Source: Nocardiopsis_C rhodophaea (GTDB lineage: Bacteria > Actinomycetota > Actinomycetes > Streptosporangiales > Streptosporangiaceae). From it: a stretch of DNA of 64,000 nt. Positions 20,170 to 28,417 of this stretch are shown piece after piece (within the stretch, counting starts at the first letter, position 1; each line of letters begins with the position of its first letter). A program made the translations under genes and the position numbers. The DNA is taken from NCBI RefSeq assembly GCF_039530945.1, contig NZ_BAAAPC010000002.1:124001-188000 (forward strand). The letters run 5' to 3'. Below the pieces are notes generated by a model. That model saw nothing but the letters and a program-made list of their open reading frames with translations, did not search any database and was not told the DNA's origin.

Positions 20170-20241
20170 TCAGGGGGAAGAGGTCGGTGCCGATGCCAGG
20201 TGGAGGTAGGCGACAAGAGGTCCAGTGTCAACTATCAGCAT
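20170..20241 (-). pseudogene. Truncated PIN-domain toxin (VapC N-terminus)
   Basis: ATG 20241-20239 opens MLIVDTGPLVAYL, the hallmark first strand and catalytic Asp of PIN-domain ribonuclease toxins, but stops after 23 codons (TGA 20172-20170), just short of the CPBP gene end. The first 14 bases overlap the upstream antitoxin-like frame, normal vapBC architecture. The rest of the toxin is missing, so this is a relic. Confidence 0.6.
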
Positions 20242-20446
20242 CGTTCTCGCCGATCGCCGTCCGGACGATGTCCTTGGCGCGTGCAGCGAGATCCATCTCG
20301 GGGCCGTCGAAGGACCTCAGAACCCGAAATCGACTTCGGGGGCTCTTGACCAGACGGAGCGCATGGCGCCGCAGCTCTTCAGCCTGCTCAGGTTCCAGGT
20401 GATCGATGAGCTCGTGGAGTTCTCTGTAGTCTCGTGCCGCCGTTAT
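20228..20446 (-). pseudogene. Antitoxin-like ORF with ATA in place of its start codon
   Basis: A 72-residue frame (ITAARDYRELHELIDHLEPE then QAEELRRHALRLVKSPRSRF) with the size and layout of small type II antitoxins. GAGGAGAGGGAG is correctly spaced ahead of it, but the expected start is ATA (20446-20444), with no in-frame ATG, GTG or TTG upstream before a stop. Together with the truncated PIN toxin downstream this reads as a decayed vapBC pair. Confidence 0.5.
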
Positions 20447-20489
20447 CGCAGTCTCCCTCTCCTCGCGTTCCGATGATAGTCATCGCGAC

Positions 20490-21539
20490 CTAATCCGATG
20501 GGGAGATCGATGGGGTGGTCCACTGTCCTGCGCGGTCCTCGGCGCCGAAGCGCTCCTCCAGTTCCTCCGGTGAGGCGTCGGTGTCGACGCGGGACACGGG
20601 CATCCCCCGGGCCGTCGCGATGGCGCCCAGGCGGCGCGTCGCCCGGTCCCTGGCGTAGCGCCGCAGCTCGCCGTCGGTGAGGGCGTCCCTCGCCTCCCTC
20701 GGGACGAGCTCCTCGTCGCCGTGCCCGACCGCCTCGATCAGGTGCGGCATCAGCTCCTCCAACCGCTCCTCGGCCACCTGCCAGTTGGTGTCGTCGGCGG
20801 CCACGTGCCGTCGGCACGTGAACGTGCCCCACGCCATGTGACGGCGCTCGTCGTCGCCGATAAGCCGGATGATCCTGCGCATACCCGGGAAGATCCCGCG
20901 TGCCGCGCACAGGTGGTTCCAGACGTGGTACCCGGTCAACGCGAGCGAGCCCTCGATGACGTGGTTGTAGGTGACCGAGGCGCGGACCTGGTTGCGCGGG
21001 CTAGGGTCGCTGTCCAGCGCCCGCAGCGACGCCGGCAGCTCCTCGTAGAACAGCGCGCGGTAGCCGGGGTTACCGTCCACGAACGCGTGCAGGTCCTCGG
21101 TCACGCCCAGCGCGTCCAGCCAGATCCGGAAGGCCTGCACGTGTTTGGCCTCCTCAAACGCGAACTGGGTGAGGTACATCTCATCGCCGATGCGGCCCTC
21201 GGTGGCCATCGCCTGGATGAAGGGCCGGATGTCCTCGGTGACGGCCTCCTCGCCCGCCACGAACCCCGCGCACAGCCGCAGGACGCGCCGCCGCGCCTGG
21301 TCCCCGAGCCCCTTCCAGTCGTCGGCGTCCTGGCTCAGGTCGATGTCGGCGGGGTTCCAGAACTTCGCGTTGCCCTTGGTGAACAGCCGGAGCGGAAACG
21401 AGTCCCAGTTCAGACCGCCCGAACGCACGGAGTGGAAGCCGTCGCGGTACGGCTCGGCGGTGTCGGCGGGAGCGGGGGAGCTCGCGGAGTCGGCCGCGCC
21501 GGTGGGGCTGCCGGACGTGCGAGCGGGGTGATCGGCCAT
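20490..21539 (-). CDS. R2-like ligand-binding oxidase (R2lox, Mn/Fe)
   Basis: A 349-residue ferritin-fold protein close to the mycobacterial R2lox (Rv0233), which binds a heterodinuclear Mn/Fe centre and a long-chain ligand and forms a Tyr-Val crosslink. Metal-ligand motifs appear in order: GEEAVTEDI (Glu, with the crosslink Val), FAFEEAKHVQ (ExxH), VTYNHVIEG (crosslink Tyr and Glu) and GDDERRHMAWG (ExxH). It is not a true NrdB: no NrdA gene is near and the R1-binding tail is absent. ATG 21539 follows GGAGG with 7-base spacing. Physiological substrate unknown. Confidence 0.92.
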   Translation of the reverse strand: MADHPARTSGSPTGAADSASSPAPADTAEPYRDGFHSVRSGGLNWDSFPLRLFTKGNAKFWNPADIDLSQDADDWKGLGDQARRRVLRLCAGFVAGEEAVTEDIRPFIQAMATEGRIGDEMYLTQFAFEEAKHVQAFRIWLDALGVTEDLHAFVDGNPGYRALFYEELPASLRALDSDPSPRNQVRASVTYNHVIEGSLALTGYHVWNHLCAARGIFPGMRRIIRLIGDDERRHMAWGTFTCRRHVAADDTNWQVAEERLEELMPHLIEAVGHGDEELVPREARDALTDGELRRYARDRATRRLGAIATARGMPVSRVDTDASPEELEERFGAEDRAGQWTTPSISPSD

Positions 21540-21722
21540 CAGGGTACCTCCGTAGGGGGTCCGGAGCCTCCAACATGCGGTCGCGGCCGCCGCGCTGTAA
21601 AGGGCGCATCCGAACCCCGCCCTATCAGCGCCGCTCACGTCGCCGGGAAACGGTACCGTCGTGGTGTGCCCCCCTCCGGGCGCACGGTTTGGTGCTGTTC
21701 GACTCTCGAACCGGGAGAAACG

Positions 21723-21959
21723 TTGTTCTGTGGCGATCTGAGCGGCGACAACTACACAGCGTGCGTCGCGCAGATGCAGCTCTTCGCTGTGGCCTCGCTG
21801 ATCCCCGCGATGCTCGCGATGATCCTGATGGTCGCCGCCTTCGTGACCCCCGCGATGCGCCAGAGGCCCGAGCTGCGTGTGCGCACGCTCCTGTACTCGC
21901 TCATCGCCTGGGGGCTCGCCGGGTTCACCTACATCCTCGGTGGGCTGCCCTCGGTCTGA
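21723..21959 (+). CDS. Small two-helix membrane protein
   Basis: A 78-residue protein starting at TTG 21723, preceded by GGGAG at suitable spacing. Two hydrophobic segments (FAVASLIPAMLAMILMVAAF and LLYSLIAWGLAGFTYILGGL) flank a short basic loop (RQRPELRVR). No family recognised. It converges with the XPB helicase gene across a hairpin. Confidence 0.6.
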   Translation: MFCGDLSGDNYTACVAQMQLFAVASLIPAMLAMILMVAAFVTPAMRQRPELRVRTLLYSLIAWGLAGFTYILGGLPSV

Positions 21960-21997
21960 TGCCGTCTGACGGCGCTGCGGCCCGGCAGGCTCGGGTG

Positions 21998-22019
21998 GAC
22001 CCGCCAGAAGGGGCGGGTC
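21998..22019. terminator. Hairpin between convergent genes
   Basis: An 8-bp stem (GACCCGCC 21998-22005 with GGCGGGTC 22012-22019) and 6-base loop, overlapping the stop codon of the XPB gene. Likely a bidirectional terminator; no T-tract. Confidence 0.5.
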
Positions 22020-23664
22020 AGATCTCCTCGCCCGCCAGGACGTCGCCGGCGTCGATGATGCGGTACGCGTAGCCCTGCTCGGCGAGGAAGCGCTGGCGGT
22101 GTGCCGCGTACTCCTGGTCGAGGGTGTCGCGGGCGATGATCGCGTAGAAGCGGGCGGTGCGCGCGTCGGACTTGGGGCGGAGCAGGCGGCCGAGCCGCTG
22201 CGCCTCCTCCTGCCGGGAGCCGAACGACCCCGACACTTGGATGGCCACGCCAGCCTCGGGCAGGTCGATGGAGAAGTTGGCGACCTTGGACACGACCAGG
22301 GTGCGCAGCTCGCCGGAGCGGAACGCGTCGAACAGCCGCTCGCGCTCCCTGACCCTCGTCTCGCCCTTGATGACCGGGGCGTCGAGCTCCGCGCCGAGCT
22401 CGTCGAGCTGGTCGATGTAGGAGCCGATGACCAGCGTCTGCTCGCCCTCGTGGCGCCGCGTCAGTTCGCGGACCACCGCGGTCTTGGCGGAGGTGGAGGA
22501 GCAGAACCGGTACTTGTCCTCGGGCTCGGCGGTGGCGTACGCCAGCCGCTCGGACTCCGACAGGTCCACCCGGATCTCCACGCAGTCGGCCGGGGCGATC
22601 CACCCCTGGTTCTCCATCTCCTTCCACGGAGCGTCGTAGCGCTTGGGCCCGATCAGCGAGAACACGTCGCCCTCGCGGCCGTCTTCGCGCACCAGCGTCG
22701 CGGTCAGGCCCAGGCGGCGGCGCGCCTGGAGGTGGGCGGTCATCCGGAAAATCGGGGCGGGAAGCAGGTGCACCTCGTCGTAGATGATCAGACCCCAGTC
22801 GCGGGCGTCGAACAGCTCCAGGTGGGTGTAGGCGCCTTTGCGGCGCGCAGCCATCACCTGGTAGGTCGCGATGGTGACGGGACGGATCTCCTTGCGGGTC
22901 CCGGAGTACTCGCCGATCTCGTCCTCGGTGAGGCTGGTGCGGCGCAGCAGCTCACCGCGCCACTGGTGCACCGCGACGGTGTTGGTGACCAGGATCAGCG
23001 TGGTGGCCTTGGCCAGCGACATCGCCGCCGCTCCGACGAGCGTCTTCCCGGCGCCGCAGGGCAGCACCACGACACCCGACCCGCCCGCGTAGAAGCCCTC
23101 GGCGGCCTCCCGCTGGTAGCCGCGCAGCTGCCAACCGTCCTCGGCGAGCTCGATCTGGTGCGCCTCGCCGTCCACGTACCCAGCGCTGTCCTCCGCCGGC
23201 CAGCCGAGCTTGAGAAGCGCCTGCTTGAGGTTGCCGCGCTCGCTCGGGTACACGGCCACGGTGTCGGGCTCGATCCGCTCGCCGAGCATGCCCTTGATCT
23301 TCTTGGCCCGCACGACCTCCTCCAGCACGGCCCGGTCGAGGGCGTGCAGCACCAGCCCGTGGGCGGGGTGGGAGAGCAGCCGCAGCCGCCCGTAGCGGTC
23401 CATCGTCTCGGCGATGTCGACCAGCAGCGAGTGCGGGACGGGGTAGCGGGAGTACGCGATGAGGGCGTCGACGACCTGCTCGGCGTCGTGGCCCGCGGCG
23501 CGCGCGTTCCACAACGCCAGCGGGGTGATCCGGTAGGTGTGCATGTGCTCCGGCGCGCGTTCCAGCTCGGCGAAGGGAGCGATGGCGCGGCGGCAGTCGT
23601 CGGCCAGGTCGTGGTCGACTTCCAGCAGCAGGGTCTTGTCGGACTGGACGATCAGGCAGGACAC
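22018..23664 (-). CDS. XPB/ERCC3-family DNA repair helicase (SF2)
   Basis: A 548-residue 3'-to-5' DNA helicase of the bacterial XPB family. N-terminal DNA-damage-recognition-like region (about 1-170), then helicase core: LRGYQREAAEGF (Q-like), PCGAGKTLVG (Walker A), YDEVHLLPA (DEVH box), GLTATLVREDG (motif III and RED), QTLVIGSYIDQLD, VVSKVANFSIDLP and QRLGRLLRPK (motif VI). GTG 23664 follows GAGG. In actinobacteria this gene usually neighbours a helicase-associated protein; here that partner is found about 2 kb upstream, beyond three small membrane-protein genes. Confidence 0.95.
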   Translation of the reverse strand: MSCLIVQSDKTLLLEVDHDLADDCRRAIAPFAELERAPEHMHTYRITPLALWNARAAGHDAEQVVDALIAYSRYPVPHSLLVDIAETMDRYGRLRLLSHPAHGLVLHALDRAVLEEVVRAKKIKGMLGERIEPDTVAVYPSERGNLKQALLKLGWPAEDSAGYVDGEAHQIELAEDGWQLRGYQREAAEGFYAGGSGVVVLPCGAGKTLVGAAAMSLAKATTLILVTNTVAVHQWRGELLRRTSLTEDEIGEYSGTRKEIRPVTIATYQVMAARRKGAYTHLELFDARDWGLIIYDEVHLLPAPIFRMTAHLQARRRLGLTATLVREDGREGDVFSLIGPKRYDAPWKEMENQGWIAPADCVEIRVDLSESERLAYATAEPEDKYRFCSSTSAKTAVVRELTRRHEGEQTLVIGSYIDQLDELGAELDAPVIKGETRVRERERLFDAFRSGELRTLVVSKVANFSIDLPEAGVAIQVSGSFGSRQEEAQRLGRLLRPKSDARTARFYAIIARDTLDQEYAAHRQRFLAEQGYAYRIIDAGDVLAGEEI

Positions 23665-24053
23665 GCGTACCTCGCAGCAGGGATGGAGAAGGCGGGCCGA
23701 GCCTCGGTGCGGCCTCGCGGGCCAGGCCCGCCACCCAGGGTACGCGGGTCGGCTCGGACCGCGCGGCGGCCCGCCGCGGCGGCGGGCCACGTCCTGGCCA
23801 CGGATGCACTGGCCGTCCCCGGTCCGCGGTCAAGGCCCGGGGTTTCCGCTCGGCCGGCCGGGCTCCCGGCGGTTCCCGGCGTGGCGATGGCGTCGAACGC
23901 GTCCGCGATCTGCCGCAGGCGGGTCAGGGCGCATCGGCGACGTCGGCGGCGGTTTTTTTCCGTCCTCCTCCCCCATCGCTGGCGAGGTACGTGGCAAGCC
24001 GCCCGATGCGGTCGACGCCCTTCTGGCCGGCCGCGCGCCAGGGGCCCGGCCGG
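23665..24053. other. Intergenic region with nothing recognised
   Basis: No coding frame, repeat or clear hairpin is supported here. It should contain the XPB promoter at its left end; a T-run (GGTTTTTTTCC) lies near 23951-23961. Confidence 0.4.
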
Positions 24054-24479
24054 TCAGGTGTCCGTGGCGATCGCGGAGGCGAAGAAGGCGGCGCCGATGA
24101 GGATCAGGCCGAGGTGGATCCCGTTGCTGATCCACGCGTACTTGGTGAACTTCCGGGCCTCGTCGGGGCTGGTGGTGCGCTTTCCGAGCGCGAGCGCCAC
24201 CATGATGACGCCGATGACGTTGGTTCCCTGGCAGATCAGCATGGTGATGACCGCGACGACCATGGCGCCGATCAGGCCGCCCGTGCTCGGCGGTTCCCCG
24301 GCCGTCCCCGGGCCCGGGTACGGCCACGGGTACCCCGGGGGGTAGGACGGGGCCCCGTAGGGGGTCTGCGGGTGGCCCTGCCCCCATGCCGCGTCGGCCG
24401 GGCCGCCGGGGGGCGGGCCGTACCCGCCTGCGGGGCCGTTCCCGTACCCCTGCTGCGGGTCGGTCCACTGTGCGCTCAT
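24054..24479 (-). CDS. CD225/dispanin-like two-helix membrane protein 1
   Basis: A 141-residue protein with a Pro/Gly/Tyr-rich cytosolic N-terminus (about 1-65) and two hydrophobic segments (LIGAMVVAVITMLICQG and IHLGLILIGAAFFASAIA). A short polar linker (GKRTTSPDEARKFTKYAW) separates them. The layout fits the CD225/dispanin superfamily, whose bacterial members are mostly uncharacterised. First of three similar genes on this strand. Confidence 0.65.
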   Translation of the reverse strand: MSAQWTDPQQGYGNGPAGGYGPPPGGPADAAWGQGHPQTPYGAPSYPPGYPWPYPGPGTAGEPPSTGGLIGAMVVAVITMLICQGTNVIGVIMVALALGKRTTSPDEARKFTKYAWISNGIHLGLILIGAAFFASAIATDT

Positions 24480-24592
24480 CTTCTACGGCCTCCGTCGAAT
24501 CGTCAGGCGCTGTCCGTGTCGGGGTTCCGGCCCTGCCACCGTTGGACGGCTGCGGGGAGCGGACCGGTTGCGGCCGTATCCGGCCAGCCGGG

Positions 24593-25090
24593 TCACGCCG
24601 TTCCGACCGGGGCGAACATCAGGGAGACGATGATGACCACCAGGGCGATGTAGGTGAGGGTGCACGCCCAGGTGTAACCGATGTGGCGTTCGACTTCGGC
24701 CGGATCAGCGGTCTTGGTCAGCCCCATGACTCCGAAGACGATGCCGGGGATGTTCATCAGGAGGAAGAGCAGGGGCTCACCGATCACGAGAAAGACTATC
24801 GGGAACGCGAGCGTCAGGACCGCACCGACGAGAGCCGCCACCGCGCTGCCCACCCGCGCCGGAGGGCCGCACGGCGGAGGGCCGGGCACGCGCGGCGCTC
24901 CCGGGGCGGCCGGCGGCTCGAATCGGGGGTAGGGGCGCGCCGACGGGGACGACGGCGTCCAGGCCGTGGGCCCGCTGCCGGCCCGAGAGCCCGGTCCGGC
25001 GCCGCTGTCGGCCCCGCCAGCCTGCTCCCACGGCCCCGTCCCGGGGCGGGCGTCCCAGTAGCGTGGCGCCCGCGACCACTGCTCGTCCAT
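24593..25090 (-). CDS. CD225/dispanin-like two-helix membrane protein 2
   Basis: 165 residues: a long Pro/Gly/Ala-rich N-terminus (about 1-85), then hydrophobic segments around VAALVGAVLTLAFPIVFLVI and LTYIALVVIIVSLMF. The loop TADPAEVERHIGYTWACT matches the position of the linker in the adjacent homologues. ATG 25090 follows GGGAGGGAG closely. Same strand and organisation as its two neighbours, probably one transcription unit. Confidence 0.6.
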   Translation of the reverse strand: MDEQWSRAPRYWDARPGTGPWEQAGGADSGAGPGSRAGSGPTAWTPSSPSARPYPRFEPPAAPGAPRVPGPPPCGPPARVGSAVAALVGAVLTLAFPIVFLVIGEPLLFLLMNIPGIVFGVMGLTKTADPAEVERHIGYTWACTLTYIALVVIIVSLMFAPVGTA

Positions 25091-25161
25091 CGTCTCCCTC
25101 CCGCTCACGGCGTTTCCCCCTCCCATTCCCGCTCCGTCGACGCGCCCGCGGGCCGCGCCGC

Positions 25162-25578
25162 TCACCAGTTGCGCACCGGGGCGACCCCCTCCACCCAGGA
25201 GCCGGCCTGGGTGAAGATCCACAGGGAGAGGACGAGCATCACGGCGAACATGACGGCGGCGGCGCCCAGGGAGTACCACGAGTAGCGGGTGAGGGTCTCG
25301 GCCTCCAGGTAGCGTCCCTGGTCGCGCTTGTGTGCCGCGCGGACCGCGAAGACGATTCCGATCACCCCGAAGATCCAGTTGGCGCAGCACAGGAACGTCA
25401 TCGCGTGCAGGATGAGCGCCATGGTGGAGCTGCTCGCCCCGGTCGGCGCCCCCGCCGTGTACTCCCGGCCGCCGTCCCGAACGGTGGCGTCCCCTCCCCG
25501 CTGCCGGGCCTGCTCACGGTTGATCCGGTCGTCGTCCCGGGGGGAGGACGCCCCGGGTGGCAGCGACTGGTTGCTCAT
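25162..25578 (-). CDS. CD225/dispanin-like two-helix membrane protein 3
   Basis: 138 residues: a polar, charged N-terminus (about 1-50), hydrophobic segment ALILHAMTFLCCANWIFGVI, linker RAAHKRDQGRYLEAETLTRY, second segment WYSLGAAAVMFAVMLVLSLW. The linker with an acidic and aromatic pattern after GIVFAV is the most CD225-like of the three. Divergence among the three N-termini suggests different partners. Confidence 0.65.
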   Translation of the reverse strand: MSNQSLPPGASSPRDDDRINREQARQRGGDATVRDGGREYTAGAPTGASSSTMALILHAMTFLCCANWIFGVIGIVFAVRAAHKRDQGRYLEAETLTRYSWYSLGAAAVMFAVMLVLSLWIFTQAGSWVEGVAPVRNW

Positions 25579-25739
25579 GGCGTTGTGCCGTCCCTCTCCG
25601 CGAATCCGTTGGCCGTGGCGCCGCCTGGCGCGATCGGAGCACCGGGCGACCGGTCGCGCGTCCGTTTGACGGGGGGTCGGGCGCGCAGGGGCGCCGTCTC
25701 CTCATGTGTACCGCCGCGGGCGAGCGGATACACCGTCTC

Positions 25740-28286
25740 CTACTCGGCGTCTCCGGCCGAATCGGTCACCGGTTGCCCGTCGCCCCGTGCTTCGGACGCG
25801 TCGGGGAGCGCGGATTGTTGCGCCGCGTCGAGGTCGGCCACCCCGGTGATCCGGTGCACGGCGAACCGGTGGACGGCGGCCCGCGTGGCGTCGTAGCCGG
25901 TCATGTAGCCGCCGTCGACCCGGGCGGGTTCCACGATCCGGCTGCTCGCGCGGCCGTCGGTGTCCATATAGCCGATCCACACCCGGCGCCCCTTCTCGGC
26001 GGCCGCGGTGAGTGCCGCGAGCGTCGCGGCGGTCGCGGAGCGCGGCGGCGCGGCGTCCGGTGCCGGGACGGGGTGCCGTACCGCCGTCGCGGCCTCGTCG
26101 CCCGCGCGGACCGCCCGTACGGCCGCCATGCGCAGCGCCGGCCCCACGGCCGGGGGCTCGTCGAGCTCGCGCGCGAGCGACCGCTCTTCGGCCCGGCGCG
26201 CCTCCGGCCCGGTGAGCCGCATCGCGCCCGACCCGTCCTCGGGCACGGGGTGGTAGCCGAGCTCGTTCAGCCGGTCCAGCAGCGTGGCGCGGGCCGCCCG
26301 GCTGGCGACGACCGTGGGCGCGAGCCGCACCAGCATCAGGTCGCCGGTGCGGCGGTCGCCGAGCAGTTCGTCCAGCACCGTGGGCTCGTCGCAGCGCAGG
26401 TAGCTCGACGCGGTGCCGACGCGCAGCCGCCCGTGCCTGCGCGCCACATCGTCGATGAGGTAGCGCAGCGCCTGCGGCACAGGGGTCTGGGAGTGGCGTT
26501 CGAGGAGGGCGGTGATGTCGGCGGCGCCGCGTCCCGCGTCCAGTGCGCGGCGCAGGGAGGCGTCGGTGAACCGGTAGACGGTAGCGGCCCCGGTGGACTC
26601 CACGTCGGCGGCCAGCGCCAGCTCCCGCGCCAGATCCGGCACGAGCGGACCCGGCGCGACAGCGGTGAGGTCCCCCTGGACCAGGATGTGGGCCAGCGGC
26701 GTGGGCAGCTCCGCGGCCAGGAGCTCGACGGCGCGGGAGTGGTCGCACTCGGCGACCGGCGTGGCGCTGTCGGCCGCCTCGTCCAGCAGTGCGCGGGTGT
26801 GCGGAGCGATGACGCCGCGGCCGGTGAGGCCGAGCAGGGCGGCCTCCCGCAGCGCGGCCTCGATGAGCTCGGTCGTGCCCGGCCCCTGGCGGCGCGGGCG
26901 CAGCCAGGTCAGGAAGCCGACGACGGCTTCGGTGGTCGGCGCCGTTCCCTCGGGGGCCGTGGCGAGCGCGTGCAGCACCTCGCGCCGGATCTCCGGGGCC
27001 GAGCGCCGGTCCAGGCCCTCACCGAGGACGCTGCGTGACCGCCCCCGCGCGTCCGCCGACGCGCTGAGGGACGCGACCCGGGTCGTGCGCAGCCACGCCT
27101 CGGCCAGCCGGAGCCAGCGCCGTTCGGGGTCCGATCTGCGCCACAGGTCGTAGCCGGGGGTGGGCAGCCACTCGCCGCCCACCTCGGCGTCGGCGGCCAG
27201 CAGTCCGGCGGCGTGGGCGGTCTCGATGAGCAGAGCGGCGGTCGGCCCGTCGGTGTCCAGGCTCTGCGCGGCCCGGCGCAGGTCGCGCACGCCCAGGCCG
27301 CCGCTGCGCAGCACGCCGGGGGGATCCGCGGCCCAGCGCTCCAGCAGTTCCTCGATCGAGCGGATGACGGTGAACGCCTGCCCGGCGGCGGCCCGGGTGG
27401 CGCGGTCGGGGTCGACCCGCGCGCCGGTGAGCGGTGGCGGATCGGTCGCGATGTGCTGGAACAGCCGCCCGCCCCGCAGGGCCAGTCCGACCTCCCGGGG
27501 GAGGGTGACGGTGTCGGGGGAGGTGGCGACCAGGAGGCCGCGCGCGAGCAGGCGGTCGATGGGGGAGGCGGCCGTCGCTGTGGCGATGTCTCGGTCGGCG
27601 CCTGACGACACCGTGCCGTCGGGGGGTCCCCACGCGAGTCGGTCCAGGACCTCGCGGGCCCGCGGGCCCGCATCGGTGATCGAAGCGGAGAGCCGTTCGG
27701 GGGTGGCGGCCGCGGCGATCCGGGAGGCGGGATCGCCCGCGCCGCCGGGATCCGCGGTGCCGGTGTAGCCCGTGGGCAGGCCGAGGTCGGCGGCGAGCCG
27801 GTCGAGACGGTCGGCCGAGAGGCCGCCGAGCAGGACGCGTAGCGGCGGGCCGAGCCCGGCCGGCCGGGTGAGGATGTCGCGCAGCACCGACACCGGGCGC
27901 AGCCGGTCGCCGTCCACCCAGACCAGCGCGGCGCCGTGGAGGCGGGACAGGGCCTCCTCCAGCCGCTTGTCCGGGACGTCGAGGGCGGCGGCGAGCTGGT
28001 CGCGGCCGACCCCCGGCGTCGCGCTCGCCCGGTCGTCGCCGAGCGCGACCAGGCCCTCCAGGACACACAGCGTGAAGCGGTCCAGCTGGTCCAGGACGCG
28101 CAGGACAGCGGGTCGCGAGACGGCGCGGGCGGCCAGCGCGCCGATATCGGCGGGGACGGGGCTGATGAGATCCGGGCGCGCCTCGAACAGCGCGGCCAGC
28201 TCGGTGTCGGACAGGTTCCGCAGCCATGAGGTGAATGTGGGCAGCCGCCCCTCGGCCGCACGCCCCGCATCGGCGTCGTCGATCAT
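25740..28286 (-). CDS. Helicase-associated (XPB/Ssl2-like N-terminal) protein with C-terminal WYL domain
   Basis: An 848-residue soluble protein. The N-terminal region (FTSWLRNLSDTELAALFEARPDL) and winged-helix-like repeats match the helicase C-terminal/XPB-Ssl2-like family found next to bacterial XPB. The last 120 residues form a WYL-like domain (KGRRVWIGYMDTDGRASSRI then VEPARVDGGYMTGYD), a module that senses ligands or nucleic acid in DNA-damage regulators. No ATPase motifs are seen. It probably acts with the XPB helicase encoded downstream on the same strand. Start ATG 28286 has no clear ribosome site; TAGCGT lies eight bases upstream, so a leaderless message is possible. Confidence 0.82.
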   Translation of the reverse strand: MIDDADAGRAAEGRLPTFTSWLRNLSDTELAALFEARPDLISPVPADIGALAARAVSRPAVLRVLDQLDRFTLCVLEGLVALGDDRASATPGVGRDQLAAALDVPDKRLEEALSRLHGAALVWVDGDRLRPVSVLRDILTRPAGLGPPLRVLLGGLSADRLDRLAADLGLPTGYTGTADPGGAGDPASRIAAAATPERLSASITDAGPRAREVLDRLAWGPPDGTVSSGADRDIATATAASPIDRLLARGLLVATSPDTVTLPREVGLALRGGRLFQHIATDPPPLTGARVDPDRATRAAAGQAFTVIRSIEELLERWAADPPGVLRSGGLGVRDLRRAAQSLDTDGPTAALLIETAHAAGLLAADAEVGGEWLPTPGYDLWRRSDPERRWLRLAEAWLRTTRVASLSASADARGRSRSVLGEGLDRRSAPEIRREVLHALATAPEGTAPTTEAVVGFLTWLRPRRQGPGTTELIEAALREAALLGLTGRGVIAPHTRALLDEAADSATPVAECDHSRAVELLAAELPTPLAHILVQGDLTAVAPGPLVPDLARELALAADVESTGAATVYRFTDASLRRALDAGRGAADITALLERHSQTPVPQALRYLIDDVARRHGRLRVGTASSYLRCDEPTVLDELLGDRRTGDLMLVRLAPTVVASRAARATLLDRLNELGYHPVPEDGSGAMRLTGPEARRAEERSLARELDEPPAVGPALRMAAVRAVRAGDEAATAVRHPVPAPDAAPPRSATAATLAALTAAAEKGRRVWIGYMDTDGRASSRIVEPARVDGGYMTGYDATRAAVHRFAVHRITGVADLDAAQQSALPDASEARGDGQPVTDSAGDAE

Positions 28287-28417
28287 CGTTCATCACGCTA
28301 TGCCATCCCTCTGCCATCCGCGCGTTCGCGGCCGCGCCGGGACAGGGGCGCGGGCCGGGGGTCGCGGTCGACGGAGATTTCCTGGGCCATGGACGATCTT
28401 GGGGCACTATGGGGCGT

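Noticed and set aside
20490..21539. Calling the R2-like gene ribonucleotide reductase NrdB
   Set aside because: Sequence matches R2lox (crosslink Val and Tyr in place) and no large subunit gene is near.
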